Below, piece by piece: positions 45,934 through 54,344 of a stretch of 64,000 bases of DNA. The stretch covers positions 2,678,454 to 2,742,453 of the forward strand of contig NZ_KN196470.1 in assembly GCF_000761445.1 (NCBI RefSeq), written 5' to 3'. The translations under genes and the position numbers were made by a program. The notes under the pieces are model-generated. The model ran no database searches. It had not been told where the DNA came from and saw only the letters and a program-made list of their open reading frames with translations. Numbering within the stretch: the first letter of the stretch is position 1; every line of letters starts with the position of its first letter. This DNA is from Oleiagrimonas soli (GTDB lineage: Bacteria > Pseudomonadota > Gammaproteobacteria > Xanthomonadales > Rhodanobacteraceae).

Positions 45934-46581
45934 TCATGAAACCGATTCGGCATCGACAGTCTCGGACTGGTGCCGGAAGCGCCCCTGGCGCAGGAACCGC
46001 ACGGCCTGCGCCGCAGCCTCGGCGGAGAAGATCAGGCCGCTGTGGCTGGCCGTGACCACGCAGTGGTCGCGAATGCCCGGCAGGCGCGTTTCGCTGACCG
46101 CCACGCTGCCGTCGTGGTCGCCTTCCAGCGAACCCAGCGCCGCGCCCAGCCCGACCGGCTTGGAACCGGCGATGACGCCGACCTCGCGCTTGCCGTCCCA
46201 GCGCTGCAGGCCGTGTTCGAGCAGCTCCTTGCTGTGCCCCAGCATCCACGCGCCGCCGGCCTCGGCCAGCCGCTGCGCCGAGGCGCTGCCGTTGAGCGGC
46301 GAGCCCATGCAGACGATGCGGCCGGGCGGCAGATCGTCCTGCCCGCGACAAGCGCGCAGCGCGACCAGGCCGCCGAGGCTGTGCCCGACCACGTGCACCG
46401 TGCCCTCGGTCTCGCGCAGCTGCTTGCGCAGACGCTCCAGGGTGCGTTCCAGCGGCGCGGCCACGCTCAGGTAGTCGAACACGTCGACCTCGAAGCCCTC
46501 GCTCTCGAAGCGACGCCGCAGCATGACCAGCGCGATGCCGCGCATCCACAGGCCGTGCAGCAGAATGAGGTGGTCGGACAT
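45934..46581 (-). CDS. Alpha/beta-hydrolase (lipase-like)
   Basis: 215 residues. The oxyanion strand HLILLHGLWMRG, nucleophile elbow VVGHSLGGLVAL and a late GDHDGSVAVSETRLPG / VVTASHSGL give the Ser-Asp-His set of the esterase/PGAP1-like lipase group. No signal peptide, so cytosolic. The substrate is unknown. It stands alone between yebC and aspS. Confidence 0.85.
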   Translation of the reverse strand: MSDHLILLHGLWMRGIALVMLRRRFESEGFEVDVFDYLSVAAPLERTLERLRKQLRETEGTVHVVGHSLGGLVALRACRGQDDLPPGRIVCMGSPLNGSASAQRLAEAGGAWMLGHSKELLEHGLQRWDGKREVGVIAGSKPVGLGAALGSLEGDHDGSVAVSETRLPGIRDHCVVTASHSGLIFSAEAAAQAVRFLRQGRFRHQSETVDAESVS

Positions 46582-46683
46582 GCGTAGATTCGGAGCCGGA
46601 CGAAAACAGCCCGCAGCTTACTGCGTCGAACGTAGGGTTTGCGTGAACGCGTCATGCACCACGGCCACGCAAGCGCGCCGCGC

Positions 46684-46708
46684 GGCCGGAGCGAACGCCG
46701 CTCCGGCC
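46684..46708 (-). terminator. Hairpin after aspS
   Basis: A 10-bp stem GGCCGGAGCG (46684-46693) pairs with 46699-46708 around AACGC, about 30 nt beyond the aspS stop. No T-tract follows, so factor-dependent ending or transcript stabilisation is as likely as intrinsic termination. Confidence 0.4.
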
Positions 46709-46736
46709 CGGCAAGCCGCACGTTTTGCCGACGCGC

Positions 46737-48506
46737 TCAGTCGTCCGAGGCGCTGGGCGCGACGCGGACGTGCAGTTCGTCCAGTTGCGCCGCCGACACC
46801 GGCGACGGCGCGTCGGTCATCAGGTCCTGCGCGCTGGTGGTCTTGGGGAAGGCGATCACGTCGCGAATCGACTCGGTACCAGCCATCAACGCGGCGATAC
46901 GGTCGATGCCGAAGGCGATGCCGCCATGCGGCGGGGCGCCGAGCTTGAGCGCCTTGAGCAGGAAGCCGAACTTGGCCTCGGCCTCTTCCGGACCGATGCC
47001 CAGCAACTCGAACACCGCGTTCTGCATGTCCGGGCGATGGATACGGATCGAGCCGCCGCCGATCTCGGCGCCGTTGAGCACCATGTCGTAACCGCGGCTG
47101 ACGGCGTTGTGCGGATCGGCCTTGAGCGCGGCCTCGTCGTCGACCTTCGGCGCCGTGAACGGGTGATGTAGGGCCACGAAGCGGCCGGCTTCGGCGTCGT
47201 GCTCGAACATCGGGAAGTCGGTGACCCACAGCGGTTTCCAGCTGTTCTCGACCAAGCCGCGGTCCTTGCCGACCTTCAGACGCAGCGCGCCCATGAAGTC
47301 GCTGACCGCGCCCCACGCACCGGCGCCGAACAGCAGCAGGTCGCCGTCGGCGGCCCGGGTGGCTTCGAGGATGCCGGCCAGGGCCTTGTCGTCGAGGAAC
47401 TTGGCGACCGGCGAACTGACGCCTTCCAGACCGCCCTGCGCGTTGTCGACCTTCATCCACGCCAGCCCCTTGGCGCCGTGCTTGGCGGCATGCGCGGCCA
47501 GCTCGTCGATCTGCTTGCGCGACAGCTCCGCGCCGCCGGGCACGCACAGCGCGGCCACGCGGCCGTTCGGGTCGTTGGCCGGACCGGCGAAGACCTTGAA
47601 CTCGACGTGCTTGACCGCCTCGGCGATGTCGACCAGCTCCAGCGCGATGCGCAAGTCCGGCTTGTCCGAACCGAAGCGACGCATCGCCTCGTGCCAGGTC
47701 ATGCGCGGGAACGGCGCTTCCAGCTTGGCGTCGACGACCTCGGCGAACACGTCGCGGATCATGGTCTCGACGTAGTTCTGCACGTCGGCTTCCTCGACGA
47801 AGGCGAACTCCATGTCGAGCTGGGTGAATTCCGGCTGGCGGTCGGCGCGCAGGTCCTCGTCGCGGAAGCAGCGCGCGATCTGGTAGTAGCGGTCGAAGCC
47901 GGCCATCATCAGGATCTGCTTGAACAGCTGCGGCGACTGCGGCAGCGCGTAGAACTCGCCCTCGTGCACGCGACTGGGCACCAGGTAGTCGCGCGCGCCC
48001 TCCGGAGTGGCCTTGGTCAGGATCGGTGTCTCGATGTCCTGGAAACCGGCCGCGTCCAGACGGCGGCGCAGCGCCTGCACCAGACGGATGCGGGTGCGCA
48101 TCATGCGCTGCATCTCCGGACGGCGCAGGTCCAGATAGCGGTAGGTGAGGCGCATGTCCTCGTTGGGGTTCTCGTGCAGCGCGAACGGCAGGTCGCGCGC
48201 CGCGTTCAGCACTTCGACCTCGCTGGCCAGCACTTCCACGCGGCCGGTCTTCATCTTGTCGTTGACCGACACGCGCGCCCGCACTTTGCCCTGCACGCGC
48301 AGGCAGAACTCGTAACCGACCTCGACCGCCGTGGCGAACGCCGCTTCGGTGTCCGGATCGACCACCACCTGCACGATGCCCTCGTGATCGCGCAGATCCA
48401 GGAACACCACGCCACCGTGATCGCGACGGCCGTCCACCCAGCCGCAGAGAGTGATGGTCTGGTCGATCAGCGCCTCGTCGACGAGGCCGCAATAATGCGT
48501 GCGCAT
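46737..48506 (-). CDS. aspS: Aspartyl-tRNA synthetase
   Basis: 589 residues, the bacterial-type class II enzyme. An N-terminal OB anticodon-binding domain is followed by motif 2 ([21 protein letters not shown]). The bacterial GAD insertion and motif 3 ([16 protein letters not shown]) complete it. Whether it charges only tRNA-Asp or also tRNA-Asn depends on gatCAB, which is not in the window. Single gene. Confidence 0.97.
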   Translation of the reverse strand: MRTHYCGLVDEALIDQTITLCGWVDGRRDHGGVVFLDLRDHEGIVQVVVDPDTEAAFATAVEVGYEFCLRVQGKVRARVSVNDKMKTGRVEVLASEVEVLNAARDLPFALHENPNEDMRLTYRYLDLRRPEMQRMMRTRIRLVQALRRRLDAAGFQDIETPILTKATPEGARDYLVPSRVHEGEFYALPQSPQLFKQILMMAGFDRYYQIARCFRDEDLRADRQPEFTQLDMEFAFVEEADVQNYVETMIRDVFAEVVDAKLEAPFPRMTWHEAMRRFGSDKPDLRIALELVDIAEAVKHVEFKVFAGPANDPNGRVAALCVPGGAELSRKQIDELAAHAAKHGAKGLAWMKVDNAQGGLEGVSSPVAKFLDDKALAGILEATRAADGDLLLFGAGAWGAVSDFMGALRLKVGKDRGLVENSWKPLWVTDFPMFEHDAEAGRFVALHHPFTAPKVDDEAALKADPHNAVSRGYDMVLNGAEIGGGSIRIHRPDMQNAVFELLGIGPEEAEAKFGFLLKALKLGAPPHGGIAFGIDRIAALMAGTESIRDVIAFPKTTSAQDLMTDAPSPVSAAQLDELHVRVAPSASDD

Positions 48507-48632
48507 GCGCTTGGAACTCCGGGCCGCAGAGCGGCGGTGCAGATGAAAAAGACCCGGAATTCTACCATTGCCGGCGCCCGGCCCGGGACCGGACGCCAGG
48601 CAGGGCGCGTCTGGCGCGGGCAGCCGCGCGCG

Positions 48633-49193
48633 CTACCAGCGACGATCGACGATGAACTTCGCGCGGCAGCCGTGGTTCACCCACACCCCGGCGCGGTTCC
48701 AGCCCCAGCTGTAGCCCTGTGTGCAACGCGTATCCGACATCTGATGGATCAGGCGAACGGAACCGTGACGGCCGACGTCGACGCGGCACATCTGATAGCG
48801 CTTCTTGTTGCTGTCGCACTGCAGCTCGATCCGTCGATCCCAGCCGCGACCATGACGATGCTCGCCGTGATGCGACCCCGCGCGCCGGTACCCGTCGTGA
48901 CGCCCATACCCTGCTGCCGCGAACCGGCCGCGACAACCGTTCTTCACCCACAGTCCCCGAGCGTTCACGCCCCAGTCCTTGTTGTGAACGCAGCCGGACT
49001 TGGACTCCTGCCGCACCAGGCGCGCATCGCGCCACGGTATGGCGCACTCAGTGTATTTGTTGCTGTTGCTGGCACAGTACACGGTGTCCTGCGACTGGAC
49101 CTGCGCGTGCACCGGCGCCGAAGCCGCCAGCAGACCCGCGCCGAGCGCGACGGCGGTTGCGGCGGTGAACAGCGTTCGCATGGCTGTGAACAT
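48633..49193 (-). CDS. Exported DUF3011 protein (two repeats)
   Basis: 186 residues with a signal peptide (AVALGAGLLAASAPVHAQ). Two related halves follow, each a DUF3011 unit: TVYCASNSNKYTECAIPWRDARLVRQESKSGCV and IELQCDSNKKRYQMCRVDVGRHGSVRLIHQMSDTRC. Each ends in W-x-NHGC or W-x-KNGCRG-x-F with paired cysteines. A His/Gly/Arg-rich hinge (GRHDGYRRAGSHHGEHRHGRG) joins them. Function unknown; the disulfide pattern fits the periplasm. GAGGAG lies 8 nt before the ATG at 49193; an in-frame ATG seven codons earlier overlaps that box. Confidence 0.83.
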   Translation of the reverse strand: MFTAMRTLFTAATAVALGAGLLAASAPVHAQVQSQDTVYCASNSNKYTECAIPWRDARLVRQESKSGCVHNKDWGVNARGLWVKNGCRGRFAAAGYGRHDGYRRAGSHHGEHRHGRGWDRRIELQCDSNKKRYQMCRVDVGRHGSVRLIHQMSDTRCTQGYSWGWNRAGVWVNHGCRAKFIVDRRW

Positions 49194-49428
49194 AACGATC
49201 TCCTCTGGCGACATGACACCCGTGTGCCTCGACGCGCACGCCCCTCGCGACGCGTGCGTGCGAATGACCGCCCGCAAGGCTCGGCGACCGAGAAGACCCT
49301 ATCACCGCACACGCAACCGGAGCATCCGCCATTTGAACGGCCGCCCCGGGAAGACGCCGTCAGCGCCGATTTGCATCGTCCGCAGGCGCGTGTTTCCCTG
49401 AATCCGGGATCGATCGCACACCGGAGAC

Positions 49429-50988
49429 ATGGTCCACCTGGGCGCACTCGACTATGCGGCCATTGCCGCCTATTTCCTCGTCACCGCGCTGATCGGCGTG
49501 TTCGTGGCACGCGGCAGGACCACCTCCGATGACCTGTTTCTCGCCGGCCGCTCGCTCGGACCGCTGGCCGTCGGCTTCTCGCTGTTCGCCGCCAACGTCT
49601 CCTCCGACACGCTGATCGGCCTGCCCGGCGCGGCCTATCGCACCGGCATTTCCGCCGCCAACTACGAATGGATGGCCGGCGTGGTACTGATCTTCACCGC
49701 GCTGTTCGTGCTGCCGGTGCTGATGCGCGCCCGCGTCACCACCATGCCGGAGCTGATGGAGCGCCGCTTCGACGCGCGCATGCGCAAGTACCTGTCGGCG
49801 GTGACGCTGTTCCTGTCCATCGTGCTGGACACCGCCGGCAGCCTGTACGCCGGCGCGCTGATCATCACCACCTTCATTCCCGGTCTGACGCTGTGGGAGA
49901 CCTGCCTGATCGTGGCCGTGTTCACCGGCATCTACACCGCCGCCGGCGGTCTGCGCGCGGTGGTCTACACCGACGTCATGCAGGCCATCGTGCTGCTGGT
50001 CGGCTCGGCGGTGCTGGCGACCATCGTGTTCGGCAAGTTCGACTACTCGTGGCACAACGTCGTGGCCGCGGTGCATCCGGACAAACTGTCGCTGATCCGG
50101 CCGCTGGACGATCCCGGCGTGCCGTGGCTGGGCCTGCTGACCGGCCTGCCCATCGTCGGCTTCTACTACTGGACCATGAACCAGTACGTGGTGCAGCGCA
50201 TCCTCGGCGCGCGCGACCTCCGCGCGGCCGGGCGCGCCTCGGTCATCGCCGCCAGCCTGAAGCTGTTGCCGCTGTTCCTGATGACGATTCCCGGCGCCAT
50301 GGCCAGCGTGCTGCTGCCCGGCCTCGATCACCCCGATCAGGTGTTCCCGACGATGGTGGCGACGTTCATTCCCGCCGGCCTCACCGGATTGATCGTCGCC
50401 GGACTGATCGCGGCGCTGATGTCGACTTGCTCGGCCACGCTGAATTCGGCCGCGACGCTGGTGACCATGGACTTCATCCAGCCACGTCGCCCCGACATGA
50501 GCCCGGCGCGACTGGCGCGCGCCGGCCGCATCACCACCATCGTCATCACCCTGCTGGCCGCGCTGTGGGCACCGATGATCCAGCACTTCCAGGGGCTGTG
50601 GGCCTATCTGCAGCAGGTGTTCGCGTTCGTCGCCTCGCCGCTGGTGGCGACCTTCCTGTTCGGCCTGTGGTCGAAGCGGCTGGGCGCGTCGGCCGCCCTG
50701 CGCGGCCTGATCTGCGGGCACGCATTCAGCGCGCTGTTCTTCGTCGCGCGCGAGCTCGGCTGGATCCATCTGCACTTCACCATCATCGCCGGCGTGGTGT
50801 TCGTGGCGACAGCGCTGTTCACGTGGATGTGGATGCGCGTGCTGGCCGCCCGCGACCGACCCGCGGACGACGACCGCCGCATCGCGGTCATCGCGCGACA
50901 GGGACTTCAGCGCGTACCCAACGACGTGCTCTGGGCGGCCGCCGGCGTGCTCGCCGCCACGGCCGTCATCCTCGGCGTGTTCTGGTAG
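49429..50988 (+). CDS. Sodium:solute symporter (SSS family)
   Basis: 519 residues with about 13 hydrophobic helices. SSS signatures include LAGRSLGPLAVGFSLFAANVSSDTLIGLPGAAY, GGLRAVVYTDVMQ, YYWTMNQYVVQRIL and GLIVAGLIAALMSTCSATLNSAATL. The family couples sodium entry to sugar, vitamin or amino-acid uptake; this protein is closest in feel to the sugar (SGLT-like) branch, from the WTMNQYVVQR and GLIxAALMST motifs. The substrate is not identifiable from the neighbours. Confidence 0.9.
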   Translation: MVHLGALDYAAIAAYFLVTALIGVFVARGRTTSDDLFLAGRSLGPLAVGFSLFAANVSSDTLIGLPGAAYRTGISAANYEWMAGVVLIFTALFVLPVLMRARVTTMPELMERRFDARMRKYLSAVTLFLSIVLDTAGSLYAGALIITTFIPGLTLWETCLIVAVFTGIYTAAGGLRAVVYTDVMQAIVLLVGSAVLATIVFGKFDYSWHNVVAAVHPDKLSLIRPLDDPGVPWLGLLTGLPIVGFYYWTMNQYVVQRILGARDLRAAGRASVIAASLKLLPLFLMTIPGAMASVLLPGLDHPDQVFPTMVATFIPAGLTGLIVAGLIAALMSTCSATLNSAATLVTMDFIQPRRPDMSPARLARAGRITTIVITLLAALWAPMIQHFQGLWAYLQQVFAFVASPLVATFLFGLWSKRLGASAALRGLICGHAFSALFFVARELGWIHLHFTIIAGVVFVATALFTWMWMRVLAARDRPADDDRRIAVIARQGLQRVPNDVLWAAAGVLAATAVILGVFW

Positions 50989-50994
50989 CCCGAT

Positions 50995-51279
50995 TCAGTC
51001 CGTCGAAGGCGCGGGCGACGGCGCGGCGGCGGGTGCGGGTGCAGGCGCGGCGGCAGGCTTGTCGCCCTTGTCGGCCAGATTGCGCTTGGTGTCGCCGTCC
51101 TTCTTGAAGTCCGTCTCGTACCAGCCGCTGCCGGCCAGCCGGAACGACGGCGCGGTCAATTGGCGCTGCACGCGCGGCTCGCCGCACGCGGGACAGATTT
51201 CGGGATCGGCATCGGACAGCTTCTGCAGGCGGTCGAAGGTATGGCCGCAGGCCTGGCATTGGAACGCGTAAATCGGCAT
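50995..51279 (-). CDS. FmdB-type zinc-ribbon protein
   Basis: 94 residues. The first 45 form a zinc ribbon with CxxC pairs (FQCQACGHTFDRLQ, CPACGEPRVQRQL), followed by SFRLAGSGWYETDFK and an Ala/Pro-rich tail (PAAAPAPAPAAAPSPAPS). FmdB-like proteins are of uncertain role. In many proteobacteria this gene stands just before aspS; here it is about 2.5 kb from aspS and on the same strand, with the symporter and DUF3011 genes between. Confidence 0.88.
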   Translation of the reverse strand: MPIYAFQCQACGHTFDRLQKLSDADPEICPACGEPRVQRQLTAPSFRLAGSGWYETDFKKDGDTKRNLADKGDKPAAAPAPAPAAAPSPAPSTD

Positions 51280-51431
51280 CGGAAACGTCACTCTCTACGG
51301 AATCGCAGGCGCACCATCGACTCGATGGCGCAGCGTGCGGACGCGCGATTATCGCGCCAGCCCGGGATACGGGCAACGCGTCGTTAGTTGTGCACGATAC
51401 CGCACAAAACCACACCATGAGGAAATATTCG

Positions 51432-51461
51432 TTGACATTTTTGTAACAATGCGCCTAGGTT
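51432..51461 (+). promoter_or_regulatory. Candidate promoter of the TonB-receptor gene
   Basis: A perfect TTGACA lies at 51432-51437, followed after 18 nt by TAGGTT (51456-51461), a weak -10. The stretch is AT-rich (ATATTC, TTTTTGTAACAA) within GC-rich DNA and leaves an untranslated leader of about 90 nt. Confidence 0.45.
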
Positions 51462-51558
51462 CGAGACAGAAACGGACGTCCATATCTGGCGCGCGGAGGC
51501 TCTGAGGCAACCTCTGCGCATCGAAGCATTTGCTCGAACTTTTTTGGGGAGTACATCG

Positions 51559-53991
51559 ATGGCTATATCCAGAACGCTGACGTACAGCCTGTTGGCGACC
51601 TGCATCGCCTGCGCGCTCGCACCCGCCGCACAGGCGCAATCCACGAACACCGACGCCGCCAAGAACAAGAAGGCCACCGAACTGCAGACCGTGGTGGTCA
51701 CCGGCACCCGCAGCTACGACCGCACCGAAGCCGATTCGATGGCGCCGATCGACGTGCTGTCGCCGCAGGACCTGAAGAACACCGGCGCGACCAACCTCGC
51801 CACCGCCCTGCGCACCCTGCTGCCGTCATTGAACTTCCCGCAGCCGTCGGTGACCGACGCCACCGACGCCACCCAGCCGGCGCAGCTGCGCGGCCTGAGC
51901 CCGGACCAGACCCTGGTGCTGATCAACGGCAAGCGCCAGCATTCGACGGCGGTGCTCAACGTCAACGGCTCGCTCGGTCGCGGTTCGTCGCCGGTCGACC
52001 TCAATGCGATCCCGATCAACGCCATCGACCATATCGAGGTGCTGCGCGACGGCGCGGCGGCGCAGTACGGTTCCGACGCCATCGCCGGCGTCATCAACGT
52101 CATCCTCAAGGGCGGCGCCAAGCACGGCTCGGCCAGCATCACCGGCGGCCAGTACGACACCGGCGACGGCGACACCTGGCACGGCGGCGCCGACGGCGGC
52201 TTCAAACTGGGCGACGGCGGCTGGGTCCACCTGAGCGCCAACTACATGCATCAGGATCCGACCAATCGCGCCGGCCCCGACCCGCGCTATCCGGCCGATC
52301 CGACCTTCAACACCGTCACCTTCCATTACGGCCTGCCGCAGACCAAGGCCAAACAGGCCGCGATCAACCTGCAGTACGACCTGACCCCGAACGCGCAGCT
52401 GTACGGCTTCAGCCTGTTCAACAAGCGCAACGTGTCCTCGCAGGGCTTCTTCCGCTCGCTGTCGACCTACGCCTCGCAGTACCCGAACGCCGTGGCGCAG
52501 TATCCGGCCGGCTACCTGCCGGTCGAGAACAGTGCCATCCGCGACGACTCCGAAGTGCTCGGCGTGCGCGGCAAGATCGGCGGCTGGAACTACGACGTCA
52601 GCTACAACACCGGCGGCAACCACTGGAAGATGCACACCAGCAACACCTGGAACTACTCGCTCGGCGCGGATTCGCCGACCGTGTTCCAGATCGGCACGCT
52701 GACCAACCGCGAGAACCTGTTCAACGCCGACTTCAGCCGTGACGTGCATTTCCCCGGCATGGATGCTCCCGTGACCGTGGCCTGGGGCCTGGAGTACCGC
52801 CACGAGCAGTTCGAGATCAAGCAGGGCGACGGCGCGTCCTACGCCTGCGGTCCGGTGCTCGGCGCCAGCGGCTACCCGAGCTGCGGCGGCCAGGTGTTCT
52901 CCGGCTACACGCCGACCGACGCCGGCTCGCATTCGCGTCATAACCGTTCGGCCTACCTGGACCTGGAAAGCGATCTGACCTACAAGCTGACCGCCGGCCT
53001 GGCCGTGCGCAACGAACACTACAGCGACTTCGGCAGCACTACTTCGTGGAAGGCCTCCGGTCGCTATGCGTTCACCGACACGGTGGCCGCGCGCGCCACG
53101 GTGTCGACCGGCTTCCGGGCCCCATCGCTGCAGCAGGAGTACTACTCCAGCACCGCGACCAACTTCGTCAACACGGGTAGCGGTCTGGTGCCGGTACAAA
53201 TCCGCACCTTCCCGGTCGACGACCCGGCCGCGCAGGCGCTCGGCGCGCAGCCGCTGAAGCCGGAGAAGTCGCACAACTACAGCTTCGGCCTGGTGTTCAC
53301 GCCGGCCAACGGCCTGTACGCGACCCTCGATGCCTACCAGATCGACATCGACAACCGCATCATTCTGTCCGGCAACCTGACCGGCAGCGCGGTGCAGGCC
53401 TACCTGCTGTCGGCCGGTTTCACCGACGTCGGCGGCGGTCGCTTCTTCACCAACGCGGTCGACACGCGCACCCGCGGCGCAGACCTGGTGGCGACCTATC
53501 CCTGGTACCTGCAGGACGGCTCGACGCTGAAGTTCACCGGCGGCATGAACTACAACAAGACCGATATCCGCAAGATCGCCGACAACCCGCCGCAGCTGGG
53601 CCTGGCCGGTCTGACCCTGCCGATCATCGACCGCCAGGAGCAGGGCCGCATCACCGTCGGCACACCGCGCACCAAGGCCTTCGTCGGCGCCGACTGGTCC
53701 GTCAATCACTGGACCTTCCACTCCCAGGCCACGCGCTACGGCACCTGGACCTCGCGCGGCAGCAGCGCCAGCTCGGACCAGACCTACAGCGCCAAGGTGC
53801 TGCTGGACCTGTCGGTGAGCTACGCGCAATCGGGCTGGACCTTCACGCTGGGCGGCAACAACGTCACCAACGTGTACCCGGAAAAGAACGATGCCAACAA
53901 CAACTACCACGGCATCCTGACCTATCCGCTGACCTCGCCCTACGGTTTCAGCGGTGCGTACTACTATGGCAGCGTGGCGTACGACTGGTAA
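51559..53991 (+). CDS. TonB-dependent outer-membrane receptor
   Basis: 810 residues. A signal peptide (LATCIACALAPAAQAQ) precedes the TonB-box region TVVVTGTR and a plug domain (PQLRGLSPDQTLVLINGKRQ, IEVLRDGAAAQYGSDAIAGVINVIL). A 22-strand barrel closes with YYYGSVAYDW, ending in an aromatic residue. The ligand is unknown; no siderophore or sugar-utilisation genes adjoin, though the symporter at 49429 could be the inner-membrane partner. GGGGAG lies before the ATG at 51559. A strong terminator follows. Confidence 0.94.
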   Translation: MAISRTLTYSLLATCIACALAPAAQAQSTNTDAAKNKKATELQTVVVTGTRSYDRTEADSMAPIDVLSPQDLKNTGATNLATALRTLLPSLNFPQPSVTDATDATQPAQLRGLSPDQTLVLINGKRQHSTAVLNVNGSLGRGSSPVDLNAIPINAIDHIEVLRDGAAAQYGSDAIAGVINVILKGGAKHGSASITGGQYDTGDGDTWHGGADGGFKLGDGGWVHLSANYMHQDPTNRAGPDPRYPADPTFNTVTFHYGLPQTKAKQAAINLQYDLTPNAQLYGFSLFNKRNVSSQGFFRSLSTYASQYPNAVAQYPAGYLPVENSAIRDDSEVLGVRGKIGGWNYDVSYNTGGNHWKMHTSNTWNYSLGADSPTVFQIGTLTNRENLFNADFSRDVHFPGMDAPVTVAWGLEYRHEQFEIKQGDGASYACGPVLGASGYPSCGGQVFSGYTPTDAGSHSRHNRSAYLDLESDLTYKLTAGLAVRNEHYSDFGSTTSWKASGRYAFTDTVAARATVSTGFRAPSLQQEYYSSTATNFVNTGSGLVPVQIRTFPVDDPAAQALGAQPLKPEKSHNYSFGLVFTPANGLYATLDAYQIDIDNRIILSGNLTGSAVQAYLLSAGFTDVGGGRFFTNAVDTRTRGADLVATYPWYLQDGSTLKFTGGMNYNKTDIRKIADNPPQLGLAGLTLPIIDRQEQGRITVGTPRTKAFVGADWSVNHWTFHSQATRYGTWTSRGSSASSDQTYSAKVLLDLSVSYAQSGWTFTLGGNNVTNVYPEKNDANNNYHGILTYPLTSPYGFSGAYYYGSVAYDW

Positions 53992-54017
53992 CGCGCGCCG
54001 CCTTTCGACCCTCGACT

Positions 54018-54047
54018 CGGCCCCGCACCCGCGGGGCCGTTTTTTTT
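54018..54047 (+). terminator. Rho-independent terminator of the TonB receptor
   Basis: A 9-bp stem CGGCCCCGC / GCGGGGCCG with an ACCC loop is followed by eight T residues. This is the clearest intrinsic terminator in the window. Confidence 0.93.
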
Positions 54048-54061
54048 GGCGCATGATGTAT

Positions 54062-54077
54062 GGACGTCCAGACGTCC
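54062..54077. promoter_or_regulatory. Inverted repeat GGACGTCCAGACGTCC, possible operator
   Basis: A perfect 7-bp inverted repeat (GGACGTC, CA, GACGTCC) that also reads as a direct repeat of GACGTCC. It lies 268 nt before the ggpPS start and just after the preceding terminator. It is too short and lacks a T-tract to be a terminator, so a regulator-binding site is possible. Confidence 0.3.
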
Positions 54078-54344
54078 GATTGCTGCATCACCTGCATGCA
54101 GGGTCGATTCATCGGCGGGCCCGGCGAACCTGCTAGGATGAAATTGTCACTGCGCATACCGCACACTTCGCGGCTAGCCGACAACGGCCCGGAGGTGGTC
54201 GCGCGATGCTCTCCGGTCACGGAGGGCAACGCGCCAGTCAGCGGCTCACGCCATGCAGTGCACGCTGCCGGTCGAACGACCGCCACCGCACCATTCATCC
54301 GGCCACCGGTTCCGCGAAGCTCGCCATGTCGACGAGGAGCACGC

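Larger units (their letters stand above)
53992..54344. other. Intergenic interval of 353 bases upstream of ggpPS
   Basis: It holds the receptor terminator (54018-54047), a 16-bp inverted repeat (54062-54077) and a possible -10 box TAGGAT at 54134. The frame of the next gene stays open through most of it but shows no domain, low similarity to protein-like composition and no start with a good ribosome-binding site before 54345. Confidence 0.5.

Noticed and set aside
54060-54344. N-terminal extension of ggpPS to an ATG at 54060
   Set aside because: The extra 95 residues are unstructured and unlike the family, and GTG 54345 has a well-placed GAGGAG box.
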